Assembly (NCBI RefSeq): GCF_001043915.1
Contig: NZ_LABX01000006.1
Coordinates: forward strand, 1-38,379
DNA: 38,379 nucleotides
Direction: 5' to 3'
Source: Methylobacterium aquaticum
GTDB taxonomy: Bacteria; Pseudomonadota; Alphaproteobacteria; Rhizobiales; Beijerinckiaceae
Part shown: positions 27,283-35,915 of the stretch, one piece after another
Layout of the letters: each line of letters opens with the position of its first letter
Numbering within the stretch: the first letter of the stretch is position 1
The notes under the pieces: model-generated
The model's database searches: none
Told to the model about the DNA's origin: nothing
The model's input: only the letters and a program-made list of their open reading frames with translations
Program-made: the position numbers and the translations under genes

Positions 27283-27825
27283 ATGCCCCGAGTCTCGCAG
27301 GAACAGGCCAAGCTCAATCGTCAACGGGTGGTGCAGGTCGCCGCGGCCCTGTTCCGCGAGCGGGGCCTCCATGGCGTCGGCGTCGCCGACATCATGGCTG
27401 CCGCCGGTCTCACCCATGGCGGGTTCTATGGGCAGTTCGACAGCAAGGACGCCCTCGCGGTCGAGGCGTTCGACGCGGCGCTCGCCGAGGAGTATCGCGG
27501 GGCGCTCGACGTCCTGATCACGAACTACCTGTCCGTCGACCATGTCCGGACGCCCGGCAAGGGCTGCCCGCTCGCCGCCCTCGCCAACGACGTTGCGCGG
27601 GAGCCGGCCGGCAGTGCCGTCCGCTCACGATTCACCCACGGCGTGCGGCACCTCGCCGGGCTTCTCGCCGACCTGATCCCCAGGATGTCGAGGGAGCGCC
27701 GTCGGCAGCGCTCCCTGGCACACCTCTCGACCCTCGTCGGAGCGGTCGTCCTCGCACGGGCGGTCGACGACGAGGCGCTTGCCAACGACCTGATCGAGGC
27801 GGCGCGCGCCTCTGTCGCCGGATGA
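27283..27825 (+). CDS. TetR/AcrR-family transcriptional regulator
   Basis: A 180-residue repressor. The N-terminal helix-turn-helix domain reads RVVQVAAALFRERGLHGVGVADIMAAAGLTHGGFYGQFDSKDALAVEAF (about residues 15-64). The C-terminal ligand domain includes KGCPLAALANDVAREPAGS and LVGAVVLARAVDDEALANDLIEAAR, resembling regulators of the TetR_C_16/NemR-like kind. AAGGATACGAGG precedes the ATG. It lies about 570 bases downstream of the RND operon and just upstream of a MATE fragment on the same strand, so its original target may have been either transporter. Confidence 0.92.
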   Translation: MPRVSQEQAKLNRQRVVQVAAALFRERGLHGVGVADIMAAAGLTHGGFYGQFDSKDALAVEAFDAALAEEYRGALDVLITNYLSVDHVRTPGKGCPLAALANDVAREPAGSAVRSRFTHGVRHLAGLLADLIPRMSRERRRQRSLAHLSTLVGAVVLARAVDDEALANDLIEAARASVAG

Positions 27826-27877
27826 GGTCCACCGGCGACGTGAACGCCCCCGACTCTGTGCAAGGATCGGGAGGTCG

Positions 27878-28148
27878 TCATGCCGCGCCTGCATGGTGGT
27901 CCAAACCTCCATCGGCCTGATCGAGACCGATCTCGTCGCAGGTCTCGGCACCGATGCCCTGGCCGGGATGGCCCTCGTCTTCCCGGTGGCGATGCTCGTC
28001 CAGATGGTCTCCGCCGGCGGGATCGGCGGGGGCATCCAGCCGGTCGTTTCGCGCACGCTCGGGCCCGGCCGGCAGGCGGAGGCCGGGCTTCTCGCCTGGC
28101 ACGCAGTGGCGCTCGCTCTGGCGCTCGGGGTCGCACCGGCCGCGGGTT
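27878..28148 (+). pseudogene. MATE-family efflux transporter, N-terminal remnant cut by a repeat
   Basis: The reading frame MVVQTSIGLIETDLVAGLGTDALAGMALVFPVAMLVQMVSAGGIGGGIQPVVSRTLGPGRQAEAGLLAWHAVALALALG matches the first helices of MATE transporters (…ALVFPVxMLxQMMSAGAxGGG…ALGxGRxxxA…). The usual N-terminal 20-40 residues before MVVQ are missing or altered. After GVAPAAG the protein changes abruptly to sequence encoded by the interspersed repeat that starts at 28152. At most about 90 of roughly 450 residues remain, so this is not functional. Confidence 0.82.
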
Positions 28149-28151
28149 CTA

Positions 28152-28250
28152 AGCAGACTTGCGTTGGCAGGCCAACGCTTCGTCCGCTTAGTTTCTTATT
28201 TGATCGCAGATTTATGCCGCCGAACCGGTGACCACTTTGGCGAAATCTGC
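28152..28250. repeat. Interspersed ~95-bp repeat, copy 2, at the MATE breakpoint
   Basis: Begins AGCAGACTTGCGTTGGC and carries the TGCGTTGG-CAGG-CCAACGC hairpin at 28160-28178. It aligns with 14778-14876 in the same orientation with scattered mismatches. It sits exactly where homology to MATE transporters ends. The DNA from 28251 to 28439 shows nothing recognisable. Confidence 0.75.
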
Positions 28251-28439
28251 TGAGGCGATGACGGTTGCCCTGTGCCGACGATGATCTCCGGGCGGCAAAG
28301 ACGGTCCTGCCCAGGTCCCCGCGGTCCGATCGGCACCGCGGCGGGCCGCTCCGGGGGACGTCGTCGGGGCCATCCACGCGCGCAGACCGGTGGGACCGCC
28401 GTGGAGGGAGCCGATCCGGTCCGTCCCTCGACCCCGGCG

Positions 28440-30947
28440 TCAACCGACGGGGCCGACGGGCCGCCTAGTCGTAAGGTGTCTCAGGATGCGCGCGAGCTGC
28501 TCGGCCGAGTACGGCTTGTGCAGGAGCTCGAAGCCTTCCACCCCGTCCTGCGCCAGTACGTGGCTGTACCCCGAGGCGAGCAGGACCGGCAGGCCGGGGA
28601 AACGGTTGCGCAGTTCCTTCGCGAGGGCGACGCCACCCATGCCGGGCATGACCACGTCCGAGAACACGGCGTCGTACCCGCCTCCGTCGGCGCCGAGCTT
28701 GTCGAGCGCGTCCTCGGCGTTGACCGCCAGGGCGGTGCGGTAGCCGAGGTCGTCCAGGGTCTGCGTGGCGAAGCGCCCGACCTCGACGTTGTCCTCCACG
28801 ACCAGGATCGACTGCCCCGTCCCCATGGGCGACCCGGCATCCGGCTCGACGGCGCGCCCCGGTAGCCGGTCCGGGACCACGTCGACCTCTGGCAGGTAGA
28901 GGGTGAAGGTCGTGCCCCGGCCGAGCCTGGTCTCCACGTCGACGTCGCCGCCGGACTGCTTGGCGAACCCGAAGACCTGGCTCAGGCCGAGCCCGGTTCC
29001 CTTGCCCACCGGCTTGGTGGTGAAGAACGGCTCGAAGATGCGTGCGAGTTGGTCGGGCGCGATGCCGCGGCCGGTGTCGCCGAGCGAGACCGCCACGAAG
29101 GCGCCCTCGGCGCCGGCATGGCCGCGGATCGGCGGAAGCCCGGCCCTGCGCGTCAGGCGCAGGGTCAGGACACCCTCTCCGTCCATGGCATCCCGGGCGT
29201 TGACCGCCATGTTGACCAGGGCGGTCTCGAACTGGCTCAGGTCGGCCTTGGCGAAGCAGGGATCCTCTGGAAGCTCCACGTCCAGGCGGATGCGCGCGCC
29301 CGTCACGGTGTCGAGCATCTCGGCGGCGGCGCGAAGCCGCTCGCCGACCTCGAACACCTCGGGCTTCAGCGCCTGGCGACGCGCGAACGCGAGGAGTTGC
29401 CCGGTCAGCTTGGCCGCCCGGTCGACCGTGTCGGAGACGGCGTCGAGGTAGCGCCGCTTACGGTCCTCGGGCAATTCCGGCCGCCGCAGGAAGTCGACGG
29501 ACGAGCGGATGATGGTCAGCAGGTTGTTGAAGTCGTGCGCCACGCCACCGGTCAGCTGGCCGACGGCCTCCATCTTCTGCGACTGCCGCAGGGCCTCCTG
29601 GGTTCTGGCGAGTTCGGCCTCGGCTTGCAGCCGCATCGAGACGTCCTTGGCGTAGTGGAAGGCGCCGACAATGCGACCGTCCTGATCGCGCAGGGGGGAG
29701 TACGAGACCTCCCAGCAAGGCTTGGCCAAGTCCGGGTCGCCGAACTCCTCGGTGACGGTGAAGACCTCGCCCGTCAGGGCCCGGGTCATCAGCGCCCGCA
29801 TGACCGGGGCTTGGTCCGGGGGAAGCAGGTCGGGGAAGACCTCTCCGATCCGTACCCGGTGCGCGAACATCCGGAAGAACTCGTCGCTATGCGCCTGGTT
29901 GAACGCGATGACGCGATAATCCGTGTCGAAGGCGCAGATCGGCGCCGCGCTCGACGCGATGATGTCGCGCGAGAGCCTGAGCTCCGCGGTGCGGTCCGCG
30001 ACTTGCCGTTCCAGGTCCTCGTTCAGGGACCTCAGCGCCTCGGCTCCGGCCCGGCGGTCGGCCTCGGCGTGGTAGCGCTCCGTGATGTCCCGCGAGATGG
30101 CGACGAGCTTCGTCCCGCCCCCCTCCTCGGAGACGAACGGGGCGAAGCTCACCTCCCACCATCGCGGCTCGCCCTTGGCGGTCGGGCACAAACCCTCGAT
30201 CCGGACGGTTTCGCCCGCGGCGGCCCGCCGGACCGCGTCGCGCAGCTTGGCCTGCTCGTCGGCCGGCCAGAGGGAGGCATACTCCCGACCGAGGATGTCC
30301 TGGACGCAATCGATCTGGTTGAGCACGGCGCCGTGGGCGCTCATGTATGCGAGGACGCCGTCGGCGGAGAGAACCTTCACGCAGTCCGGGCTGGCGGCCA
30401 GGATGCTCCTGACGAAGCTCTCGCTGCGCCGGAGGGCTTCGCCGCCCGCGAGCCGGCGATGGGCGTCGACGTGGAACCCGATCAGCTCGGCGAACGACCG
30501 GAACATGCCGACGACGCCGGGGTCACTGACCCGGGCCGGCCGCGGGTCGATGGCGCAGAGGGTGCCGAAGAAGCTGCCGTCCGGCAGGCGGATCGGCATC
30601 GAGGCGTAGCTCTGGAAACCGTAAAGCGCCGGGGTCGGATGGCAACGGAAGGCCGGGTCCTCGGCGACGTGGTCGATCACGACCTCGGTGCCGCTCCCGC
30701 GGATCTCGTTGCAGATGGTCGTCGCGAGCGGGAGCTCGCCCCCGGGCCTCAGCCCGAAGCCGATCCCGTCCCTCACGCTGCAGGCGACCCAGCGGTCCTC
30801 GGTCACCCTGGCGACGGCGGCGAAGCCCATCCCGGTCGTGCGGCAGACCACGTCGAGGATCAAGGGAACCGCCGCGATGCCCTCGACCGCAAGCACGTCC
30901 GCCTGGATCTCGGTCGGGAGGGACGGACCGGGGACGTGGGTGTTCAT
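28440..30947 (-). CDS. Hybrid sensor histidine kinase (GAF-PAS-PAS-HisKA-HATPase-REC)
   Basis: An 835-residue soluble hybrid kinase with no membrane segment. The domains are GAF (about 20-165; ASMPIRLPDGSFFGTLCAIDP), PAS (about 175-295), a short coiled coil, and a second PAS (about 325-445). HisKA follows with phospho-acceptor His471 in GGVAHDFNNLL, then HATPase with N583 (NMAVNARDAM), DTGRGI and GKGTGLGLS, and a C-terminal receiver with D764 in SDVVMPGMGG and K811. The GAF-PAS-HWE/HisKA-REC layout suggests sensing of a cytoplasmic signal or light-like cue. ATG 30947 overlaps the stop of the ParD-like gene upstream (TGATG); the frame is open further upstream, but only through that gene. No separate cognate regulator gene is adjacent. 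Confidence 0.93.
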   Translation of the reverse strand: MNTHVPGPSLPTEIQADVLAVEGIAAVPLILDVVCRTTGMGFAAVARVTEDRWVACSVRDGIGFGLRPGGELPLATTICNEIRGSGTEVVIDHVAEDPAFRCHPTPALYGFQSYASMPIRLPDGSFFGTLCAIDPRPARVSDPGVVGMFRSFAELIGFHVDAHRRLAGGEALRRSESFVRSILAASPDCVKVLSADGVLAYMSAHGAVLNQIDCVQDILGREYASLWPADEQAKLRDAVRRAAAGETVRIEGLCPTAKGEPRWWEVSFAPFVSEEGGGTKLVAISRDITERYHAEADRRAGAEALRSLNEDLERQVADRTAELRLSRDIIASSAAPICAFDTDYRVIAFNQAHSDEFFRMFAHRVRIGEVFPDLLPPDQAPVMRALMTRALTGEVFTVTEEFGDPDLAKPCWEVSYSPLRDQDGRIVGAFHYAKDVSMRLQAEAELARTQEALRQSQKMEAVGQLTGGVAHDFNNLLTIIRSSVDFLRRPELPEDRKRRYLDAVSDTVDRAAKLTGQLLAFARRQALKPEVFEVGERLRAAAEMLDTVTGARIRLDVELPEDPCFAKADLSQFETALVNMAVNARDAMDGEGVLTLRLTRRAGLPPIRGHAGAEGAFVAVSLGDTGRGIAPDQLARIFEPFFTTKPVGKGTGLGLSQVFGFAKQSGGDVDVETRLGRGTTFTLYLPEVDVVPDRLPGRAVEPDAGSPMGTGQSILVVEDNVEVGRFATQTLDDLGYRTALAVNAEDALDKLGADGGGYDAVFSDVVMPGMGGVALAKELRNRFPGLPVLLASGYSHVLAQDGVEGFELLHKPYSAEQLARILRHLTTRRPVGPVG

Positions 30948-31138
30948 CAAGCGTCCGCCTTCTTGCAGGACGGGGCCCTGCGGGATCGCGGCGCCTTGTG
31001 GTCGCGCTCGATCAGGAGGCGCAGGCCCGCCCTCACGACCCCGCTGGCGTTCGCGCCGTGCCCACTGTCGACCTTGGCCTTGATGTAGCCTTCGAGCTCG
31101 TGGGCCGGCGCGATGGTGCGGGTCGGGATGTTCGACAT
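30947..31138 (-). CDS. ParD/CopG-like antitoxin without an adjacent toxin
   Basis: A 63-residue protein. MSNIPTRTIAPAHELEGYIKAKVDSGHGANASGVVRAGLRLLIERD follows the ribbon-helix-helix pattern of ParD antitoxins (…FIxxxVxSGRYxxASEVVRxGLRLLEERE). The usual C-terminal toxin-binding helix is replaced by a short basic tail (HKAPRSRRAPSCKKADA). ParE would normally follow, but the next gene, overlapping by one base, is the hybrid histidine kinase. I start at 31138; an in-frame ATG at 31162 would add eight residues. It may be an orphan antitoxin, or a regulator that autoregulates the kinase operon. The family call is good, the function is inference. Confidence 0.72.
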   Translation of the reverse strand: MSNIPTRTIAPAHELEGYIKAKVDSGHGANASGVVRAGLRLLIERDHKAPRSRRAPSCKKADA

Positions 31139-31391
31139 GGGTAACCGTGACAGATGACCCAAGGGCTGTCAAAACGTGGCGACCCGCTTTTCTGTGCAAA
31201 CCATGGGGCAGCGAGGGACGCGGCACGTCGGCCGGCCGCGACTGCCAATCGCTTTCCGGCCGGGTTAGGCGGGAGCTTCGGGAGAGCCCCGCGGAAGCGC
31301 GACCCCGCGGTCGGGTATCGTTGGGCGCTCCCCGATACCTCGCACGCGAGTTGATCTTCGATCCTGGCCTGGGGTCCTTCCGACAGGCCGG

Positions 31392-31565
31392 GACCATGCA
31401 CAGAACGTCCGGCAGCACCTCACCGACTTTGTCGCAGCCACCAACTTTGCGCGTCGGCTCAAGACGTTACCGGCCTCACACCCTGCGAGGCCATCGGCAA
31501 AGCCTGGACAGACGACCCGTCCAGGTTCACTCCTGAACCACACCACCAAACTCCGGGCCAACCAT
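31392..31565 (+). pseudogene. IS481-family transposase 3' remnant with terminal inverted repeat
   Basis: The + strand reads HAQNVRQHLTDFVAATNFARRLKT. After a frame change it continues as TGLTPCEAIGKAWTDDPSRFTPEPHHQTPG, the standard C-terminal end of IS481-family transposases. The terminal repeat is CACCACCAAACTCCGGGCCAACCAT (ending at 31565), the complement of the ends seen at 37233 and 33961. The rest of the element is absent. The DNA from 31139 to 31391 is otherwise unassigned. Confidence 0.8.
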
Positions 31566-31763
31566 CGAGTATCCAAAAAGAGATTTTCTTGAAAATGAAA
31601 TACTCCCATTTTCTCGGCTCTATACAACACAAAAAAGAACATCATGAATTATATTTTAAGCCAAGGAATTTATATAAATGCAGATAGGAAAAATTAATCT
31701 ATGACACTCAACTATCTTTTGATCGTATAGAGCGCTTATGGATCGTGTAGAGGAGAAATTCAT
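31566..31763 (+). promoter_or_regulatory. AT-rich upstream region of gmd with a tandem 12-mer
   Basis: The base composition drops sharply to AT-rich here. GATCGTATAGAG (31721-31732) recurs as GATCGTGTAGAG (31741-31752), exactly 20 bases apart with one mismatch. The second copy runs into the ribosome site AGGAGAAA before the gmd ATG. The pair could be a regulator site or part of the leader; no clear -35/-10 pair is assigned. Confidence 0.45.
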
Positions 31764-32840
31764 ATGAATGTACCACTTTCAGGGCGTATTGCGCTGATTA
31801 CCGGTGTCACTGGGCAGGACGGTGCGTATCTTTCCGAGCTTCTGCTGAATAAAGGTTACATCGTCCACGGTCTCAAACGACGCTCGTCTTCGTTCAACAC
31901 CGGCCGCGTGGAACACCTCTATCAGGATCCGCACGAAAGCGACCAGCGTTACATTCTGCACTATGGCGACATGACCGATGCGACCAATCTGATCCGTATT
32001 GTTCAAAATGTGCAGCCGGACGAAATTTATAACTTGGCCGCACAGAGCCACGTACATGTTAGTTTTGAGACCCCTGAGTACACCGCCAATGCCGATGCAC
32101 TTGGTACCCTGCGACTACTTGAAGCAATCCGCCTGCTCGGGTTGACCAAAAAGACTCGTTTTTATCAAGCTTCGACTTCAGAATTATACGGCAAAGTCCA
32201 GGAAACACCTCAAAGCGAGACTACCCCCTTCTACCCACGCAGCCCCTACGCAGCCGCAAAGCTCTACGCCTACTGGATCGTGGTGAATTATCGCGAAGCG
32301 TACGGGATACACGCATCTAACGGCATCCTATTCAATCACGAGAGCCCACGGCGCGGCGAGACCTTCGTAACGCGCAAAATAACTCGCGCGGTTGCGGCAA
32401 TTCATCTCGGCATTCAAGATCGTCTGTATCTTGGCAATCTCGACGCCAAACGGGACTGGGGTCATGCTCGAGATTACGTTGAGGGAATGTATCGCATAAT
32501 CCAACATTCGACGCCCGATGATTACGTATTGGCAACCGGAGAAACTGTGTCGGTTCGAGAATTTGCTGAGAAAGCATTTGCCGAAATTGACAAAACGATC
32601 GAATGGAAGGGATCTGGTGTCGATGAAATTGGGATCGATGCAGCATCAGGTCGCGTTCTCGTATCAATTGATCCGCGATATTTTCGTCCAACGGAAGTCG
32701 ATCTTCTTATGGGAGATGCAAGCAAAGCACGCAAGATATTAGGCTGGGAACATAAGACTAGCTGGCGCGACCTATGCTCCGAAATGGTGCGCGAGGACAT
32801 CGCTCTCGCTCTTAAAGATCAGCGCAGGAACACGGAATAA
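31764..32840 (+). CDS. gmd: GDP-mannose 4,6-dehydratase
   Basis: A 358-residue short-chain dehydrogenase that converts GDP-D-mannose to GDP-4-keto-6-deoxy-D-mannose, the first step to GDP-L-fucose and related deoxyhexoses. The NADP-binding motif [10 protein letters not shown] is at 14-23. Catalytic residues are T138 and E140 in ASTSELYG, and Y162/K166 in [23 protein letters not shown] and [20 protein letters not shown] are family hallmarks. AGGAGAAA precedes the ATG. The next gene starts four bases after the stop. Codon use is clearly more AT-rich than in the siderophore and arsenic genes, suggesting recent transfer as part of a polysaccharide locus. Confidence 0.97.
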   Translation: MNVPLSGRIALITGVTGQDGAYLSELLLNKGYIVHGLKRRSSSFNTGRVEHLYQDPHESDQRYILHYGDMTDATNLIRIVQNVQPDEIYNLAAQSHVHVSFETPEYTANADALGTLRLLEAIRLLGLTKKTRFYQASTSELYGKVQETPQSETTPFYPRSPYAAAKLYAYWIVVNYREAYGIHASNGILFNHESPRRGETFVTRKITRAVAAIHLGIQDRLYLGNLDAKRDWGHARDYVEGMYRIIQHSTPDDYVLATGETVSVREFAEKAFAEIDKTIEWKGSGVDEIGIDAASGRVLVSIDPRYFRPTEVDLLMGDASKARKILGWEHKTSWRDLCSEMVREDIALALKDQRRNTE

Positions 32841-32844
32841 TCGC

Positions 32845-33801
32845 ATGTTCTCCCTCACAGGCAAAAAAGTTTGGGTTGCGGGCCATCGTGGCATGGTCGG
32901 CTCAGCCCTGATCCGGCGACTGGCTTCGGAAGCGTGTACGGTCGTGACCGCGGAGAGAGCGCAGGTCGACTTGATTTCACAGGAGGCGACACACCGGTTC
33001 GTGGCCGACGAGCAGCCCCAAGTCGTCATCATTGCGGCCGCGAAGGTCGGTGGCATTGCCGCCAATGCACGATATCCAGTTGATTTTCTCTATCATAATT
33101 TGATGATCCAATCCAATATCATGGAAGCATCTCATAAATACAATGTCCAAAAATTGCTTTTCCTTGGATCAAGCTGCATTTATCCTAAATTTGCACCGCA
33201 GCCAATTACCGAAGATGCATTGTTGACAGGTTCGCTAGAGCCTACAAATGAATGGTACGCAATTGCAAAGATTGCCGGCATTAAACTGGCTCAAGCATAT
33301 CGCATACAGCACGGGAGAGATTTTATATCTGCCATGCCGACCAATCTCTACGGTCCGTGCGATAATTTTGATCTTGAGACCAGTCACGTCATGCCGGCGC
33401 TAATTCGAAAAATACATGAGGCAAAACAAAATGGCAGTCCAAATGTGACGGTGTGGGGGACGGGCACGCCGCGCCGCGAGTTTATGCACGTAGACGATTG
33501 CGCAGACGCACTCATCCACGTTCTTCATCACTACTCTGAATTGGAACATATCAACATCGGCACCAATCAAGATATCGCAATATCCGAATTAGCACATATG
33601 ATTGCCGACATTGTCGGCTTCCGCGGAGCTATTGTGCATGATCACTCAAAACCCGACGGCACACCGCGCAAACTGATGTCGTCAGAACGACTGCGTCATC
33701 TCGGTTGGGAGCCGCGCGTTTCTCTCAAGCAGGGGATCAATCATACGTATCGCTGGTATTTGGACCAGTCACAGCAAGCACCAAACGATCATGATGGGTA
33801 A
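32845..33801 (+). CDS. fcl: GDP-L-fucose synthase (epimerase/reductase)
   Basis: A 318-residue bifunctional 3,5-epimerase/4-reductase that turns the Gmd product into GDP-L-fucose with NADPH. The nucleotide-binding motif is VAGHRGMVGSAL (11-22). Catalytic residues are S110/C111 in LGSSCIYPKFAPQPI, and Y138/K142 in EWYAIAKIAG. PTNLYGPCDNFD and WGTGTPRREFMHVDDCADA are typical. It is cotranscribed with gmd. It shares the AT-rich codon use, strongest in its middle part. No glycosyltransferase or export gene follows; instead IS481 DNA begins at 33961, so the locus appears truncated. Confidence 0.96.
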   Translation: MFSLTGKKVWVAGHRGMVGSALIRRLASEACTVVTAERAQVDLISQEATHRFVADEQPQVVIIAAAKVGGIAANARYPVDFLYHNLMIQSNIMEASHKYNVQKLLFLGSSCIYPKFAPQPITEDALLTGSLEPTNEWYAIAKIAGIKLAQAYRIQHGRDFISAMPTNLYGPCDNFDLETSHVMPALIRKIHEAKQNGSPNVTVWGTGTPRREFMHVDDCADALIHVLHHYSELEHINIGTNQDIAISELAHMIADIVGFRGAIVHDHSKPDGTPRKLMSSERLRHLGWEPRVSLKQGINHTYRWYLDQSQQAPNDHDG

Positions 33802-33956
33802 GCCCCGTCTTCGATGGGATGACAGCAGAACCTTGAGATTTGCTGGAATATTCTCTCAAGCACCGGCCGATGACGGCGGCGGTGCGTCTTGCGGCGGTAG
33901 TCACGGGTCAGCTTCCGAGGCGAGATCATTGCCTCGAGCAGTGAGTGTATCGGGTA
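33802..33956. other. Unassigned spacer between fcl and the IS481 fragment
   Basis: Short GC-rich stretch with no gene I recognise. It separates the AT-rich gmd-fcl pair from the CTAG-bordered IS481 end at 33961. Confidence 0.4.
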
Positions 33957-33960
33957 CTAG

Positions 33961-34090
33961 ATGTTTGATCCCCGGGTTTGATGGTGCATTCTTCACGCGC
34001 GAGTAGAAGGATGCGCTATGGGCCAGGTTCACCACGGCTGTGCCACAACGACTGCGGCGATCCGTCGAGCGATCCAGCATAGTCAATATT
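33961..34090 (+). mobile_element. IS481-family left-end fragment, interrupted by the ISL3 element
   Basis: Directly after a CTAG (33957-33960) lies the end repeat ATGTTTGATCCCCGGGTTTGATGGTGCATT. From 34018 the + strand encodes MGQVHHGCATTTAAIRRAIQHSQ, the standard N terminus of IS481-family transposases (compare MAGVLHGCARTTPRIRAELQASQ in the element at 37233). The reading frame is cut after about 23 codons by the ISL3 inverted repeat at 34091. No continuation is found on the other side of the ISL3 element. Confidence 0.8.
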
Positions 34091-35911
34091 GGGATTGCCC
34101 CGTTTCTGTGGTTCTTGCTCGTTTTGCGTGGATTATGAGGCCAGAACCATGCGACGCTTCGGGAGATCGAGGCCTGCCCGTCCGTAGCACTGGCGCTTGA
34201 TAAGCTTGAGACGGTTGATCTGGCCTTCGGCCTGGCCGCTGCTCCAGGGCTCCGTGAGAGCAGCCCGGACGGCAGCGATGTCCGTCTCCAATCCCGAGGC
34301 GAACGTCGCGATGGCAGGAGCGTCGCAGCTCCGTGCTTGCGTGATCCAGGCGGCGATGTCCGCTGCAGCGTCTGCATCCTGATCATTGGTGACGGTCTTG
34401 CCCTTCCCTGCGGCGCGCACCAGGGCCGTGAAGCGGCCAGCCAGACCCGCGACCGTCCGTGCGGGGTCATCCTGCTCGACGCATCTCACCACAGCTGCGT
34501 CGCTCGCATCCAGCCCCGAGGGTGGCTGGACGAGCAACCACGCCATTTGCCGTGCGGGCGGCAATGGAGCTTCCGTGCCAGGCCGCTGCGATGCACTGGC
34601 CCTCGCACAGAGGGGTTTGCGGCCTGATCGGACCGGCCTCGTCCGGCGCTCGGCGACGAAGCGGTGCACCTGCCGGCTCGTCCCCGGGTAGCGCTGCTCC
34701 CGGATCTCGCGCCACAGGGCCATCGCGGTCTCGCAGCCCTCGTCGATCCGCTCCGCCAAGTACGCGACGTGCGGATCAAGCAGGCTCGGGCCGGCACCGT
34801 GAGGCAGCCGCGCCGGGAACGCTTCGGCGCTGGCATACTTGCGCACCGTCGCACGAGCCAGCCCCAGGGCACGGGCGATCCCGAGCAGGGGCTCCCCGCC
34901 GGCGTGCCGGCGGCGGACCTCGTCGTAGACAGCCTGCCATCGCATCCGGCTCTGTGCCCCCGCTTCCAACTCCGTCGTAGAGCGGGCAAAGGCGCGGTCG
35001 CGCTTGGCGGGACGAACGGCCGAGCCAGGGAGGAGTGGAAGGTTCCGCAACCGGGCATGGGCACTGTGGAGCCAGCGTTCGACGGCCTGCCGCATGGTGG
35101 TGAGCAGGTGCCATCGATCGGCGATCTGCTATGCCTGGGGAGCGCCAAGGCTTGCAACTCGGGCATACTCCGTCAAGCGATCCCGGGCGACGAGTTCGAC
35201 GCCGGGATGCCGTTCGAGCCAGCCGGCCACCGTGGGTGCCGTGCGATCAGGGAGGAGATCGATGACGCGGTGACGATCGAGGTCGACGACGATCGTGCCG
35301 TAGCGGCGGCCCTTCCGGATTGCCCAGTTGTCGATGCCGACCCGGATGGGAGCCGGCGCGTCGGGCATCGGCATGCGGGTGACGAGCCGCAGCACGGTCG
35401 CGCGGCTTGCCGGCATGTGGAGGTGCGTGAGGAGACGCGCCCCGCCTGCACCGCCACAGGCGAGGCCGACCCTGGCCTGCGCCTCGCCAAGCCGCCGCGT
35501 GCGCCGGGCGCGCGGTGCGAGGAGGGTCATGGGCGCCTCGGCGAAGGTCCGGCGTCGGCAGGCTGGGTTGAGGCAGTTGGCGGAGCGGAAGAACCGCCGC
35601 ACCTCGATGCAGAGCCTGGTCTGCGATGCCGACACTGGCAGGTCGGCGGGCTGGCGGTGATAGCGGCTATGGACGGACCGGCTCGCCTGCCCGCAATCGG
35701 GACATCGGCCGCTGGCTGCGTCCAGTCGCACGGGGATGATGAGGTGATCCTCGTGCTGCTCTACGAACCGCGCGACACGGCACTCGGGGATGGCGAGGGA
35801 GATATCCATGCCCATCCACGATGGGGAGGGCAGGCCTACCCTTCAGCGGCCCGAGTCAATCCACCGCCATCCACGTAAAACGAGCAAGAACCACAGAAAC
35901 GGGGCAATCCC
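34091..35911 (-). mobile_element. ISL3-family insertion sequence with 42-bp terminal inverted repeats
   Basis: The ends 34091-34132 and 35870-35911 are inverted repeats of 42 bases (outer end GGGATTGCCCCGTTTCTG) with one mismatch. The element is 1821 bp and carries one transposase gene on the - strand. The eight bases outside each end (TCAATATT and ACGGCACG) do not match, so no target duplication is visible. The left neighbour is an IS481 fragment, the right neighbour a CorA-family gene fragment. Confidence 0.92.
34133..35815 (-). pseudogene. ISL3-family transposase with a single in-frame amber codon
   Basis: Starting at ATG 35815, the protein has the N-terminal zinc-finger region (CPDCGQ…CLNPACRRRTF). 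The DDE domain follows, with candidate D residues in RVGIDNWAIRKG and ELVARDRLTEY, a long helical insertion with a second HTH (GIARALGLARATVRKYA), and the catalytic Glu region WSSGQAEGQINRLKLIKRQCYGRAGL. A TAG at 35129-35131 interrupts the frame within SLGAPQA-TAG-QIADRWHLL; both sides are in the same frame and otherwise intact. One CAG-to-TAG change would explain it. Without readthrough, the Glu-containing half is lost, so the element should be inactive. Confidence 0.9.
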
Positions 35912-35915
35912 ACGG

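Noticed and set aside
30948..31418. Upstream extension of the histidine kinase frame
   Set aside because: It overlaps the ParD-like gene throughout and has no domain similarity; the ATG at 30947 in the TGATG overlap explains the start.
35129..35131. Amber codon read as pyrrolysine or programmed readthrough
   Set aside because: No pyl genes or stem-loop next to the codon are visible, and the other IS copy has further lesions; decay is the simpler reading.
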